NCBI RefSeq assembly: GCF_007828045.1
Contig: NZ_VITN01000003.1
Coordinates: forward strand, 248,001-312,000
Length of the DNA: 64,000 bases
Direction of reading: 5' to 3'
Origin: Nitrospirillum amazonense
GTDB taxonomy: Bacteria > Pseudomonadota > Alphaproteobacteria > Azospirillales > Azospirillaceae
Below the pieces are notes generated by a model. That model did no database searches and was not told the DNA's origin. It saw nothing but the letters and a program-made list of their open reading frames with translations. Shown piece by piece: positions 40,083 through 49,285 of this stretch. Position numbers and translations under genes: made by a program. Numbering within the stretch: the first letter of the stretch is position 1; every line of letters starts with the position of its first letter.

Positions 40083-40098
40083 TGGCATCAGTCTTGCG
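40083..40098 (+). promoter_or_regulatory. Candidate sigma54 promoter
   Basis: TGGCAT-N5-TTGCG, with GG and GC at the correct 10-bp gap and a single change from TGGCAC. It lies 41 bp before the ATG of the 72-aa gene, so transcription would begin near 40109 and leave a 30-nt leader with a good Shine-Dalgarno. No activator site was identified. Confidence 0.6.
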
Positions 40099-40138
40099 TC
40101 CCACCGCCTGCATACCTGCAATCGAGGGGAATGGAACG

Positions 40139-40357
40139 ATGAGCCTGCTGGACGCGCCGCACCGTGATGACCAAACCCTGAGCGCCGGTTTCCTGACGGT
40201 GGGCAGCGGCCGCGCCGCGCTGGCCGGCCCGGTGATGACCCACACCCCCGTGCCGCTGAAGCCGACGACCGAGATGCTGGCGGCCGGCGCCCGCGCCGGC
40301 GGCGTCAGCGTCGCCACTGCCTGGGCCATCTACACGTCTATGCTGAAGTCGGCATAA
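40139..40357 (+). CDS. Small protein behind candidate sigma54 promoter
   Basis: 72 aa: MSLLDAPHRDDQTLSAGFLT to a C-terminal GVSVATAWAIYTSMLKSA. No membrane helix, Cys pair or known motif; I do not recognise it. A strong Shine-Dalgarno (GAGGGGAA) is placed correctly before the ATG at 40139, and a sigma54-type promoter lies 41 bp upstream, supporting expression. It is isolated: a divergent gene ends the DUF952-pyrD pair upstream and the helicase gene converges downstream. Confidence 0.65.
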   Translation: MSLLDAPHRDDQTLSAGFLTVGSGRAALAGPVMTHTPVPLKPTTEMLAAGARAGGVSVATAWAIYTSMLKSA

Positions 40358-40499
40358 AGCCGACGGGGATGCTGAAGGCGACCTGCCCCAGGCCGGCCTT
40401 CAACTGGCCTTCAGTCCAGGTCGAATCCCTGCAGATGGAAAGGTTCGTCTCCCCACGGATCGTCGTGCGGTGACGACAGCCTTGGCGGCGCGGGTTTCG

Positions 40500-43385
40500 T
40501 CAGGGGTGGAGGGTGAGATCCGGCCCTTGGCCCGGTGCATGCAGGAAGTCGCGCGTGATGCGCACGGCCTCGGCCAGGCCCACGCGCTGCGGCTCCACCC
40601 CGCCGGGGAAGGCGCCCTTCAGCCGGCTGGGCATCATGGGGTCCAGCAACACGAACACACCGGTGTCGTCGGCCCGGCGCACCAGCCGGCCGAAGGCCTG
40701 GCGCAGCCGCAGCCGGGTGATCATGTCGTCGTAATGCCGCCGTCGCGCGGTGCGGTCGAAATAGTCGCGCCGCGCCTTGTGCAGGATGTCCGGCCGGGGC
40801 CAGGGCACGCGGTCGAAGACGATCAGGCGCAGGGATCGCCCGGGCACGTCCACGCCGTCGCGCACCGCGTCGGTGCCCAGCAGGCAGGCGTTGTCCTCCC
40901 CCCGGAAGATATCGACCAGCGTCGCCACGTCCAGCCCGTCCAGATGCTGGGACAGGAGCGGCAGGCCTGCGGCCTCCAGCGGCGCGCCGATGCGCTCATG
41001 CACCGCGCGCAGGCGCTGCACCGCCGTGAACAGGCCGATGGCGCCGCCGCCCGACGCCAGGAACAGCTCGCGATAGGCGGCGGCCACCTGGGCCAAATCG
41101 TCCTTGCGCACGTCGTTGACGATCAGCACCCGCGTCTGGCTGGCGTAGTCGAAGGGGGACGGCACCTGGGCCCGCAAGGCGGGGCGGGGCAGGTGGATGG
41201 CGCCGGTGCGCACATGGGCCGCCTGCCAGTCCGCCTCCACGTCGCCGGTGCCGTCGGTCAGGGTGGCGGAGGTCATGACCAGGCCGTGGGCCTGGGCGCC
41301 CAGGATTTGGGCCAGCGGCCAGGTGGGGTCCACCCAGTGGCGGTACATGCCCACATCCAGGTCGCGGCCGTCCTGCCGCTCCACCCCGAACCAGTCGACG
41401 TAGCGGCTGGGCGTCTCCTCGGCCAGGGCCGCCAACATCTGGCGCCAGCCACCGATCTCGTTGGCGGAGCGGCGCTTCAGGCTGCGGGCGATGGCGTCGA
41501 TACGGCGGCGGGTGTCGCTCTCCAGCTCATCCGACTCGTCGTCCAGCCGCTCGCGCAGCCGGTCGGCCAGGGCCTCCAACGGGGCGGACAGTTCGCCCAG
41601 GGCGGCGGACAGCGCCTGCGCCGCCTCCAGCACCCCGTCCACCAGGGGCTGGACCTCCACCTCCAGGCTGTAGGGGTTGTCCGGACCGTGGGCGCGGGCA
41701 TAGACCTGGGCGCGCACCTGGGCCAGGAAGGCCTCCGTCGGGCCCACCGGTTCGCCGCCGCCCACCCGCTGCGGCCAGGCCTCCCCCGGCAGCAGGCGGG
41801 CGGCGCGCGCGATCTCATCCAACAGGCGGTTGGCGTGGTCGTCACCGCCGATCAGATCCTCCACCCGGCGGCGCAGGCCGCGCGCCCGGCTGCGCCCGCC
41901 GCTTTCGGCACCCAGCAGCCAGCGGCGCAGCTCCGCCGTCTCGAAGCCCGTCAGGTGGCCGGCGAAGGCGTTGTCGGCGGCGTCGAAGACGTGGTGACCC
42001 TCATCGAAGACATAGCGGGTGGGGATATAGGCGTCGTCCCCGCCGCCCAGGGCCGCCTGGATCATGACCAGGGCGTGGTTGGCGATGACGATGTCGGCCC
42101 GCCGCGCCCGGCGCACGCTCTTCTCGATGAAGCATTTGGTGTAGTGGCTGCAGGCGCTGTAGACGCATTCGCCCCGCCGGTCGGCCAGCGCCAGGGTGCG
42201 CCCCTTGCCCAACAGGTCGACCAGCCAGCCGGGGAAGTCGCCGCCCTGCATGTCGCCATCGCGGGTAGCCGCCGCCCAGCGCGCCATCAGGCCGATGGCC
42301 ACGGCGTACTGCGGGTTGGCGGTGGCCACACCGGCCGCCTCCTCCAGGTTCAGCAGGCACAGGTAGTTTTCCCGCCCCTTGCGGATCACGACCTTGCGCG
42401 CCTTGGTGACCGGGTCGCTGTGCAGGCGGTCCATCTCCTTATCGATCTGGTGCTGCAGCTGGCGGGTGTAGGTGGAAATCCAGACGGGGCCCTTGTTCTT
42501 CTCCGCCCACACCGTGGCCGGCGCCAGATAGCCCAGGGTCTTGCCCACGCCCGTGCCCGCCTCCGCCAGCACCATATTGGGCTCCCCCTCCACGTCGCGG
42601 GGGGTGAAGGCGGTGGAGACGGCGCTGGCATAATCCGACTGCTGTGGCCGGGGCTCGGCCTGTTGGCCGCTCATCACCAGGTCGGCCAGACGGCGGCGGG
42701 CCTCGGCCGGTTCCACCGGCAAATGGCCGGGCGGCGGCTCCGGCGCGTCCGCCTGCCATTCCTTCATGCCGGCCCACACCTGATAGGCGCGGATGGCGCC
42801 GCCGCGCCAGCGTGACTTCTCCGGCCCCGCCGGCGCCCCCAGGGCCGCCAGCACCAGGGGCGACCACAGCCACCTCCCCACCTGGCCCCCGCCATTGTCC
42901 TCGCCGCCCATGGCCCAGGCCAGACCGATGGGGTCGGAACGCTGGTCGTCCACCGGGGCCATCAGGTCGCACAGCAGGGCCTCGGCCGCGCGCACCAGGG
43001 TCAGGGCCTCGGCCTCCGCATCCGCCGGCCGGGGCAGGTCCAGGGCCTGCGCCAGGCCGCGCGGCGTGGGCAGGCAGAAGGTGGCGGGCCGCACGAAGGC
43101 GTACAGCTCCAGCAGGTCATAACCCTGGATCAGCTTGTCGGTGCCCAGCCGCCGGGCGGTGGCGCGGGCATGGCACAGCAGGTGCGGCTGGCGGGTGGCG
43201 CGGCGCACCGCCTCCGCCTTGTCGATGAGCTCCACCTCGCCGTCGGCGCTCAGCCACACCGCCTGGCGCGCGCCGGGCACCAGGGCCGGCGCGTCCGGCA
43301 CCAGCAGGCGCCGCGGCCCGGTGGGGGCGGACACCAGGCTGGGCGGCGGCTTCGGTGCGGCGGGTGGTTGAAACGGATCGGTCAT
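40500..43385 (-). CDS. DinG/XPD-like Fe-S DNA helicase
   Basis: 961 aa superfamily 2 helicase. Walker A is EAGTGVGKT, Walker B DEGH (VFDEGHHVFDAADN), and the Fe-S cluster cysteines are ENYLC, then GEC, VYSAC and TKC in one 60-residue stretch. The C-terminal motor domain has LLGTDAVRDGVDVPGRSLRL and RLRQAFGRLVRRADDTGV (motif VI). An N-terminal region (about 1-240) is extra compared with E. coli DinG. Predicted 5'-3' DNA unwinding in repair or replication conflict. The gene is alone, facing the sigma54 gene. Confidence 0.88.
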   Translation of the reverse strand: MTDPFQPPAAPKPPPSLVSAPTGPRRLLVPDAPALVPGARQAVWLSADGEVELIDKAEAVRRATRQPHLLCHARATARRLGTDKLIQGYDLLELYAFVRPATFCLPTPRGLAQALDLPRPADAEAEALTLVRAAEALLCDLMAPVDDQRSDPIGLAWAMGGEDNGGGQVGRWLWSPLVLAALGAPAGPEKSRWRGGAIRAYQVWAGMKEWQADAPEPPPGHLPVEPAEARRRLADLVMSGQQAEPRPQQSDYASAVSTAFTPRDVEGEPNMVLAEAGTGVGKTLGYLAPATVWAEKNKGPVWISTYTRQLQHQIDKEMDRLHSDPVTKARKVVIRKGRENYLCLLNLEEAAGVATANPQYAVAIGLMARWAAATRDGDMQGGDFPGWLVDLLGKGRTLALADRRGECVYSACSHYTKCFIEKSVRRARRADIVIANHALVMIQAALGGGDDAYIPTRYVFDEGHHVFDAADNAFAGHLTGFETAELRRWLLGAESGGRSRARGLRRRVEDLIGGDDHANRLLDEIARAARLLPGEAWPQRVGGGEPVGPTEAFLAQVRAQVYARAHGPDNPYSLEVEVQPLVDGVLEAAQALSAALGELSAPLEALADRLRERLDDESDELESDTRRRIDAIARSLKRRSANEIGGWRQMLAALAEETPSRYVDWFGVERQDGRDLDVGMYRHWVDPTWPLAQILGAQAHGLVMTSATLTDGTGDVEADWQAAHVRTGAIHLPRPALRAQVPSPFDYASQTRVLIVNDVRKDDLAQVAAAYRELFLASGGGAIGLFTAVQRLRAVHERIGAPLEAAGLPLLSQHLDGLDVATLVDIFRGEDNACLLGTDAVRDGVDVPGRSLRLIVFDRVPWPRPDILHKARRDYFDRTARRRHYDDMITRLRLRQAFGRLVRRADDTGVFVLLDPMMPSRLKGAFPGGVEPQRVGLAEAVRITRDFLHAPGQGPDLTLHP

Positions 43386-43617
43386 CGGTGGCTTCGGCGT
43401 TGGGCGGGCCGGAGTATAGACGGCGACTCGCGGCTTTTCATGAACAAAAGCGGTACGGCTGCGTCGGCGCCATTTCAGGGCGCGCGCGTGTTCAGGGCGC
43501 GCTGTGGGTCGCGCGTGGGCTGGCCTGTTGGGATATGCCCCTTTCCCGTGCGGGGGATCGTCTTAATTCACCCCCTGGGCCGTGCGGCGGCCCGGGTTGA
43601 ACGCAGGGGAAGGGACG

Positions 43618-44985
43618 GTGCCTGACAGTTTCATCGGCGGCGGCGGCTCGGCCGGCCTGTCCATGGCCGGCTGGATGGATGCCGAGATCCCAGAGGGCCG
43701 CCTGCTGATCGGCCCCACGCACGGCATCCCGGCCGGCATGCGGCGCTATGCCCTGGGCGGCGGCGCCAGCGGCCCCATCTGGCGGGATGCCCGTGTCATC
43801 CGGTATTTGCACGGCCTGGACGCGATCGGCCGCCTGCGCCTGCGTCATGTGGTGCAGGGCGTGGACTTCCGCGTCAGCGACACCCAACTCATCGACCAGG
43901 CGATGCGCGACCTGGCCATGGGCAGCCTCAGCGCCTTCCTCATCCCCCGCGCCGTCGCCCCGCTTTCGCCCCCGCCCGTGGACCCGCCCCGGCACGACCA
44001 GGGGGACGAGGATCCGCCGGGCCAGCCGGCGCAGTGGTCGGTGACCGACCGCGTGGTCGCCACGCTGCGCCGCTGCGTGCCCCTGCTGCCGCGCGAGATG
44101 CAGCAGGCGGCCAAAAGCCTGTTCACGCGTGAGACGCTGTACTGGCTGGCCGGCTTCCTGGTGGTGTGGGCCGGCGGGCACCTGGCCGGCTATGGCGAGG
44201 CCATCGATCTCATCCTGCTGGGCGTGGGCTACGCCATGGTGGGCTGGTCGGTGTTCCAGGGCCTGAACGACCTGGGCCACGGCATCGCCCTGGCCACCAC
44301 CGCCAAGACCCAGCACGACCTGGACGAGGCCGCCCGCCGCACCGCCGCCGGCCTCACCATCCTGACCATCAACGCCATCATCGCCCTGATCGCCAAGGTG
44401 AAGCCAGCCTCGGGCGGCAAGCGCCCGGTGGTGGAGGAACCGCCCCCGCCGCCGGCCGATCCGCCGCTGCCGCCGAAGAGGCTCCCTGAACCGGTCAAAA
44501 CAGAATCGCTGCCCCCGCCACCAAAGGCGCTTCCAAAGTCGCCCGAGGTCAAGACGCTCGCCTATAGACCGACATCCGGCGTACTGCTGCAGACGAAGCC
44601 AGGACAGACGACCACCATTCTTGGCTCCTACACCAACGACATGAAGTCCGTCGTCGGCGAGCTTGGGAACGTGAAGAGCACGGATCTCGGCCCGCGCATT
44701 AATGATTTTAACGTCTTAAACGTTCCGGATGAGCTGTATAAATCTCCCCAGCAGTTCTGGAGTGAATACAACGAACCGTGGCTCAACAATGCCATTAACC
44801 GTGGCGACAATTTCCTTATGGCCACGAAGCCGGCGTTCGATGTGACCGATATAAGGACCGGGGCCAGCGTTCTGGCGCGCCCCAATCCCGTCACCGGCCA
44901 AATGGAACTTAGTGGGTTCGGCCGGGAGTATTTGACGATGCGTCGGGCTGGATATGTCTATCAAGATGGGATGATGGTGAAATGA
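43618..44985 (+). CDS. Probable polymorphic toxin with C-terminal toxin domain
   Basis: 455 aa from GTG at 43618, chosen for the AGGGGAAGGGA site just before it (the frame is open to 43582). Three parts are visible: an N-terminal module (about 1-130; starts PDSFIGGGGSAGLSMAGWMD), a region with membrane-spanning hydrophobic helices (about 178-225: LYWLAGFLVVWAGGHLAGYG and DLILLGVGYAMVGWSVF), and a Pro-rich linker (PPPPPADPPLPPKRLPEP). A C-terminal domain (about 325-455) has ILGSYTNDMKSVVGELGNVK, FNVLNVPDELYKSPQQFW and GFGREYLTMRRAGYVYQDGM. Base composition falls from GC-rich to AT-richer from about 44560. The immunity gene overlaps its stop by 4 bp. Delivery route unknown; type VI secretion is one possibility. 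Confidence 0.7.
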   Translation: MPDSFIGGGGSAGLSMAGWMDAEIPEGRLLIGPTHGIPAGMRRYALGGGASGPIWRDARVIRYLHGLDAIGRLRLRHVVQGVDFRVSDTQLIDQAMRDLAMGSLSAFLIPRAVAPLSPPPVDPPRHDQGDEDPPGQPAQWSVTDRVVATLRRCVPLLPREMQQAAKSLFTRETLYWLAGFLVVWAGGHLAGYGEAIDLILLGVGYAMVGWSVFQGLNDLGHGIALATTAKTQHDLDEAARRTAAGLTILTINAIIALIAKVKPASGGKRPVVEEPPPPPADPPLPPKRLPEPVKTESLPPPPKALPKSPEVKTLAYRPTSGVLLQTKPGQTTTILGSYTNDMKSVVGELGNVKSTDLGPRINDFNVLNVPDELYKSPQQFWSEYNEPWLNNAINRGDNFLMATKPAFDVTDIRTGASVLARPNPVTGQMELSGFGREYLTMRRAGYVYQDGMMVK

Positions 44986-45407
44986 ATTCCATTTTTAAAC
45001 TGGAAGAGATTGTGAAGCGGGAAATGGGCGACATTATTTCCTCCTATCACCTAACAATTCATGCCGTCAGCGATAGCGAGGTTTTGCTGAAATCGCGCGA
45101 ATATGCGATTGATGTGGTTGCGGATAGGGATGGGGTTAGTCTTGTGTATTTTGACAAGAGAGCGAAGTCCATAAAGGGTTATAATATATTCCGCTTCTTG
45201 GTGGACAAGCGCCGCAATCAACTCGACTTCGCGAAGAATCAGCCGCCAACACACAGCTACCCGGAATTCATTGAACTTCAGACCCGCAGCTTGGCGAACC
45301 ACTTGCGGAAAGCGGCGCAGGACATTTTGAGTGGATCCACGGAATGGATTAAGGCGTATTCCTGGCCAACTCTGCCGCCGGCGAACGAAATCGCCCCCCT
45401 TATTTGA
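44982..45407 (+). CDS. Putative immunity protein of the toxin
   Basis: 141 aa, mostly hydrophilic, without signal peptide or membrane helix (MNSIFKLEEIVKREMGDIIS; later YNIFRFLVDKRRNQLDFAKN). It shares the AT-richer composition and codon use of the toxin domain, unlike its neighbours. The start overlaps the toxin's stop by 4 bp (ATGA), the usual immunity-gene position. No immunity family was recognised; the role is inferred from context. Confidence 0.6.
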   Translation: MNSIFKLEEIVKREMGDIISSYHLTIHAVSDSEVLLKSREYAIDVVADRDGVSLVYFDKRAKSIKGYNIFRFLVDKRRNQLDFAKNQPPTHSYPEFIELQTRSLANHLRKAAQDILSGSTEWIKAYSWPTLPPANEIAPLI

Positions 45408-45429
45408 ATTCCATCAAGGCGGCCCAGCC

Positions 45430-46080
45430 TCAAATAAACGGCGCCGCCAGCCCTTCCTGCGCGAACGCACGCTGTACGGAGGGGCGGGCCAGAAGCTCGG
45501 CGCAGAGGCGGCCCAGGTGGGGCAGGTCGCGGGGTGGGCGGGCGAAATTGCGGCCCCAGCGCACCAGCATCAGCAGCAGGAAGTCGGCGACGGTCAGGTG
45601 GTCGGCGGCGATGTAGGGGCGGGTGGACAGTTCGCGGTCGACCAGATCAAACATCTGGCACAGGCGCCGTTCCGCCGTGGCCTTGGCGTCGGCCACATGG
45701 GCGGGGTTGCGGGCGGGATCGCCCACATGCTGCTCGGGATAATAGAAGACGCGGTATTCCGGCTGAATGGTGTTGGTCAGGTGGAACAGCCAGGTCAGGA
45801 AGCGCCCCCGACCGGGCGTGCCGGGGGCGGGCGCCAGCTCGGATTCGGGGTGCCTGTCCGCCAGATGCAGCAGGATGGCCGCGGTCTCGAACACCGTCTC
45901 CGCCCCGTCCAGCAGGGTGGGAATGCGGCCGGTGGGGTTGCGGGCCAGGTAGGGAGCCGATTTATGCTCGGCGTTGGCGCGGTCCAGCAGCACCAGCTCA
46001 TAGGGCGCCCCGATTTCCTCCAGCGCCATGTGCGGCGCCAGGTTGGCATTTCCCGGGAAATAGAACAGCGTGTAGGCCAT
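45430..46080 (-). CDS. Glutathione S-transferase family protein
   Basis: 216 aa. Thioredoxin-like N-terminal domain (about 1-80): MAYTLFYFPGNANLAPHMAL, NPTGRIPTLLDG with the cis-Pro, and ETAAILLHLADRHPES. The helical C-terminal domain includes YIAADHLTVADFLLLMLVRW (N-capping box). Conjugates or reduces electrophiles using glutathione; substrate unknown. The start codon overlaps that of the divergent mtgA (CCATGG), so the two cannot both have upstream leaders unless one uses an internal start. Confidence 0.88.
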   Translation of the reverse strand: MAYTLFYFPGNANLAPHMALEEIGAPYELVLLDRANAEHKSAPYLARNPTGRIPTLLDGAETVFETAAILLHLADRHPESELAPAPGTPGRGRFLTWLFHLTNTIQPEYRVFYYPEQHVGDPARNPAHVADAKATAERRLCQMFDLVDRELSTRPYIAADHLTVADFLLLMLVRWGRNFARPPRDLPHLGRLCAELLARPSVQRAFAQEGLAAPFI

Positions 46081-46834
46081 GGACGACACCCCCTCCGTAA
46101 ACGCGAGGCCGGCCAAGGCCGGCGCCGGCCGACAGACCCCGCGGCGCGCGATGCTACGGCGGGCCGTCCGCTGGGCACAAGTGGCCCTGCTGGCGGGGGT
46201 GGCGCTCACCCTGGGCTGGGTCTGCCTCTACGCCGTGGCGGATCCGCCGGGCACGCCGCTGATGCTCATCCGCCGGATGCAGGGCGTGCCCACCCAGGGC
46301 TGGAGCTTCGTGCCGCTGGACCGCATCGCCCCCGCCCTGCAGCGCGCCGTCATCGGGGCGGAGGACAGCCGCTTCTGCAGCCACCATGGCGTGGACTGGG
46401 AGGCGGTGGACGCCGCCATGGACGAGGATGAGGAAGGCCACAAGCTGCGCGGCGCCAGCACCATCAGCCAGCAGACGGCCAAGAACGCCTTTCTCTGGCC
46501 CGGCCGCACCTGGCTGCGCAAGGGGGTGGAGTTCGGCTTCACCGAGCTGATCGAACTGGTCTGGGGCAAGCGCCGCATCCTGGAGATGTATCTGAACATC
46601 GTGGAATGGGGCGACGGCCTGTATGGGGCGGAGGCGGCGTCCCGCGCCTATTTCGGCGTGCCGGCATCGGCCCTGTCGTCCGCGCAGGCGGCGGCGTTGG
46701 CCGCCGTGCTGCCCAGCCCGCGCAAGTGGAACGCGAGGCATCCCGGCCCCTATGTCGCGCGGCGCATCGGCATCCTGGAACAGCGCGCCGCCATCGTCGC
46801 TCGCGACCGGCTGGACGGCTGCCTGCGGCGCTGA
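46079..46834 (+). CDS. mtgA: Monofunctional peptidoglycan glycosyltransferase MtgA
   Basis: 251 aa. One membrane helix (VRWAQVALLAGVALTLGWV, about 30-49), then a GT51 domain: VIGAEDSRFCSHHGVDWEAV with the catalytic Glu, KLRGASTISQQTAKNAFLW, and KRRILEMYLNIVEWGDGLYG. It polymerises lipid II and has no transpeptidase domain. ATG at 46079 overlaps the divergent GST start; a second in-frame ATG at 46151 (MLRRAVRW) would leave room for a leader and is a realistic alternative. Confidence 0.92.
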   Translation: MDDTPSVNARPAKAGAGRQTPRRAMLRRAVRWAQVALLAGVALTLGWVCLYAVADPPGTPLMLIRRMQGVPTQGWSFVPLDRIAPALQRAVIGAEDSRFCSHHGVDWEAVDAAMDEDEEGHKLRGASTISQQTAKNAFLWPGRTWLRKGVEFGFTELIELVWGKRRILEMYLNIVEWGDGLYGAEAASRAYFGVPASALSSAQAAALAAVLPSPRKWNARHPGPYVARRIGILEQRAAIVARDRLDGCLRR

Positions 46835-46880
46835 CCCCGCCCCGTGCGGCGGCTTGGCGCGCGTCCCTTGTACAGAGGCG

Positions 46881-46895
46881 TGAGAATAACTATTA
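46881..46895 (+). promoter_or_regulatory. Candidate Fur box upstream of feoA
   Basis: TGAGAAT-A-ACTATTA resembles the 7-1-7 Fur motif TGATAAT-N-ATTATCA at 11 of 14 positions. It lies 80 bp before feoA in an otherwise GC-rich intergenic region, in the correct position for iron-repressed feo transcription. Confidence 0.6.
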
Positions 46896-46975
46896 ATTTC
46901 CGGGACGCCCCGGGCCGGTCCCCGGGGTAGCCCCCTTTTGACGGGCTCCGGCGACGGGGCCTGAGGCGTATTCGG

Positions 46976-47374
46976 ATGCATCTATCTTCCCGCCCCGCCG
47001 TTTCGGACGCGCCCGCCCCGGATCAGGACGCCCTTCCCGCCCCCGCCCTTACCGCGGACGCCCGCCCCTTGAGCCGGGCCGCGAAGGGGGAGGTGGGCCG
47101 GGTGATCCGCGTGGGCCTGGACGGCGCCCCGCACGACAGCCTGGACCCGGATGAGCTGGAGCGCCGGCTGCTGGAGATCGGCTTCGTCGAGGGGGCCAGG
47201 GTGGAAATCCTGCATGAGGGCCTGTTCGGCCGCGACCCCATCGCCGTGAAGGTGGACGACATGCGTGTGGCCCTGCGCCGCCGCGAGGCCGAGGCCATCC
47301 TGATCACCGCCTGGCAACAGCCGGACGCGTCGGGCGCCACCCCGCGCGCCGTCGCCGAAGACCGCCGGTCATGA
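46976..47374 (+). CDS. feoA: FeoA ferrous iron transport protein
   Basis: 132 aa. The FeoA SH3-like domain is about residues 37-110: GEVGRVIRVG, RRLLEIGFVEGARVEILHEG, and DPIAVKVDDMRVALRRREAE, all standard. An N-terminal extension (about 1-35) is low-complexity and unconserved. It regulates FeoB at the inner membrane and overlaps feoB by 4 bp (ATGA). A candidate Fur box lies upstream. Confidence 0.9.
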   Translation: MHLSSRPAVSDAPAPDQDALPAPALTADARPLSRAAKGEVGRVIRVGLDGAPHDSLDPDELERRLLEIGFVEGARVEILHEGLFGRDPIAVKVDDMRVALRRREAEAILITAWQQPDASGATPRAVAEDRRS

Positions 47375-49275
47375 ACGCCATCGCCCCCGTCCTCCAGACC
47401 GCCCCGCGCATCGCCCTGGTCGGCAACCCCAATTGCGGCAAGACCGCCCTGTTCAACGCGCTGACCGGCAGCCGGCAGAAGGTGGCCAACTACGCCGGCG
47501 TGACGGTGGAGCGCAAGGAAGGCAGCTTCACCACGCCCGAGGGCCGGCGCGTCCAGGTCCTGGATCTGCCCGGCACCTATTCCTTACGCGCCCGCAGCCC
47601 GGATGAGGAGGTGACGCGCGACGTCGTGCTGGGCCGCTTCAAGGGCGAGGCCGAGCCCGACCTGCTGGTCTGCGTGGCCGACGCCACCAACCTGCGCCTG
47701 GTGCTGCGCCTGGTGCTGGAGTTGAAGCAGGTGGGCCGGCCGCTGCTGCTGGCCCTCAACATGTTCGACATCGCCAGGCATCGCGGCATCGAGATCGACA
47801 TCGGCCGCCTGTCGGCGGAGCTGGGCGTGCCGGTGGTGCCCACCGTGGCGGTGCGCAAGGCCGGCACCGCCGACCTGCTGAAGCATATCGACACCGTGGC
47901 GGTGGAATTGGCGGGCGCCGCGTCCGCCGGCGCCAACACTTGGCACGAGCCCTCGGCGGAAGAGGTGCGCGCCACCCACCGCGAGGCCGACCGCATCATC
48001 AAGCTGGCGGTGCGCCCGCCGACCAAGCCCGATACCTGGACCACCCGGCTGGACGCCGTGCTGCTGAACCCGGTGGCGGGGCTGCTGATCCTGCTGACCG
48101 TGCTGTTCTTCATGTTCCAGGCGGTGTTCACCTGGGCGCAGCCGGCCATGGACGGCATCAAGGCCGGGTTCGACGCCCTGGCCGCCTGGATCAACGGCGC
48201 CATGCCCGACGGCATCCTGCGCAGCCTGATCACCGACGGCGTCATCGCCGGCGTGGGCAGCATCATCGTCTTCCTGCCGCAGATCGTCATCCTGTTCACC
48301 TTCATCATCCTGCTGGAAGATTTCGGCTACATGCCGCGCGCGGCCTTCCTGATGGACAAGATCATGGGCGGGGCTGGCCTGCATGGCCGCGCCTTCATCC
48401 CGCTGCTGTCCAGCTTCGCCTGCGCCATTCCCGGCATCATGGCGACGCGCGTCATCGACAACCGGCGCGACCGCCTGGCCACCATCATGGTGGCGCCGCT
48501 CATGACCTGTTCCGCCCGCATTCCGGTCTACACCCTGATCATCTCCGCCTTCGTGCCGGACCGCACGGTGGGCGGGGTGTTCTCGCTGCAGGGCCTGGTC
48601 ATGTTCGGGCTCTATGCCGCGGGAATCCTGAGCGCCTTGCTGGTGGCCTTCGTCATGCGGCGCCTGGTGTGGCGCGGCACGGTGGAACCCTTCCTGATGG
48701 AACTGCCGGCCTACAAGGTGCCGGACGTGAAGAACCTGGTGATGGGGGTGTGGACCCGGGCCAAGGCCTTCCTGCAGCGGGCCGGCACCACCATCCTCAG
48801 CATCATGATCCTGATCTGGTTCCTCAGCTCCTTCCCCGGCGCGCCGGCGGGGGCGACCGATCCCGCCATCGACTATTCCATCGCCGGCATGGTGGGGCAT
48901 TGGCTGCAGCCGCTGGTGGCGCCCATCGGCTTCAACTGGCAGATCACCGTGGCGCTGATCCCCGGCATGGCCGCGCGCGAGGTGGCGGTGGCGGCCCTGG
49001 GCACCGTGTACGCCGTGGGTGGGGCCGGGGGCGGCGGCGAGGAGAATGTGACCGCGCTGATGGACACGCTGGGCCATAGCTGGTCGCTGGCCACGGCCCT
49101 GTCACTGCTGGCCTGGTACGTCTTCGCGCCCCAGTGCGCCTCCACCCTGGGCGTGGTGCGGCGCGAGACCAACTCCCTGAAATGGCCGCTCATCATGTTC
49201 GGCTACATGCTGACCCTGGCCTACCTGGCCTCGTTCGCCACCTACCACATCGCCGCCAGCCTGGGATGGGCGTAA
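47371..49275 (+). CDS. feoB: FeoB ferrous iron permease
   Basis: 634 aa Fe2+ importer, a little shorter than the 773-aa E. coli protein. The N-terminal GTPase has G1 GNPNCGKT (18-25), DLPGTYSL (G3) and NMFD (G4). The helical core includes MPRAAFLMDKIMGGAGLHGR, FACAIPGIMATRVIDNRRDR and PLMTCSARIPVYTL (Gate motif with Cys). A C-terminal second Gate is NWQITVALIPGMAAREVAVA. Middle gene of feoA-feoB-Cys-rich operon. Confidence 0.95.
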   Translation: MNAIAPVLQTAPRIALVGNPNCGKTALFNALTGSRQKVANYAGVTVERKEGSFTTPEGRRVQVLDLPGTYSLRARSPDEEVTRDVVLGRFKGEAEPDLLVCVADATNLRLVLRLVLELKQVGRPLLLALNMFDIARHRGIEIDIGRLSAELGVPVVPTVAVRKAGTADLLKHIDTVAVELAGAASAGANTWHEPSAEEVRATHREADRIIKLAVRPPTKPDTWTTRLDAVLLNPVAGLLILLTVLFFMFQAVFTWAQPAMDGIKAGFDALAAWINGAMPDGILRSLITDGVIAGVGSIIVFLPQIVILFTFIILLEDFGYMPRAAFLMDKIMGGAGLHGRAFIPLLSSFACAIPGIMATRVIDNRRDRLATIMVAPLMTCSARIPVYTLIISAFVPDRTVGGVFSLQGLVMFGLYAAGILSALLVAFVMRRLVWRGTVEPFLMELPAYKVPDVKNLVMGVWTRAKAFLQRAGTTILSIMILIWFLSSFPGAPAGATDPAIDYSIAGMVGHWLQPLVAPIGFNWQITVALIPGMAAREVAVAALGTVYAVGGAGGGGEENVTALMDTLGHSWSLATALSLLAWYVFAPQCASTLGVVRRETNSLKWPLIMFGYMLTLAYLASFATYHIAASLGWA

Positions 49276-49285
49276 GGGGGACATC

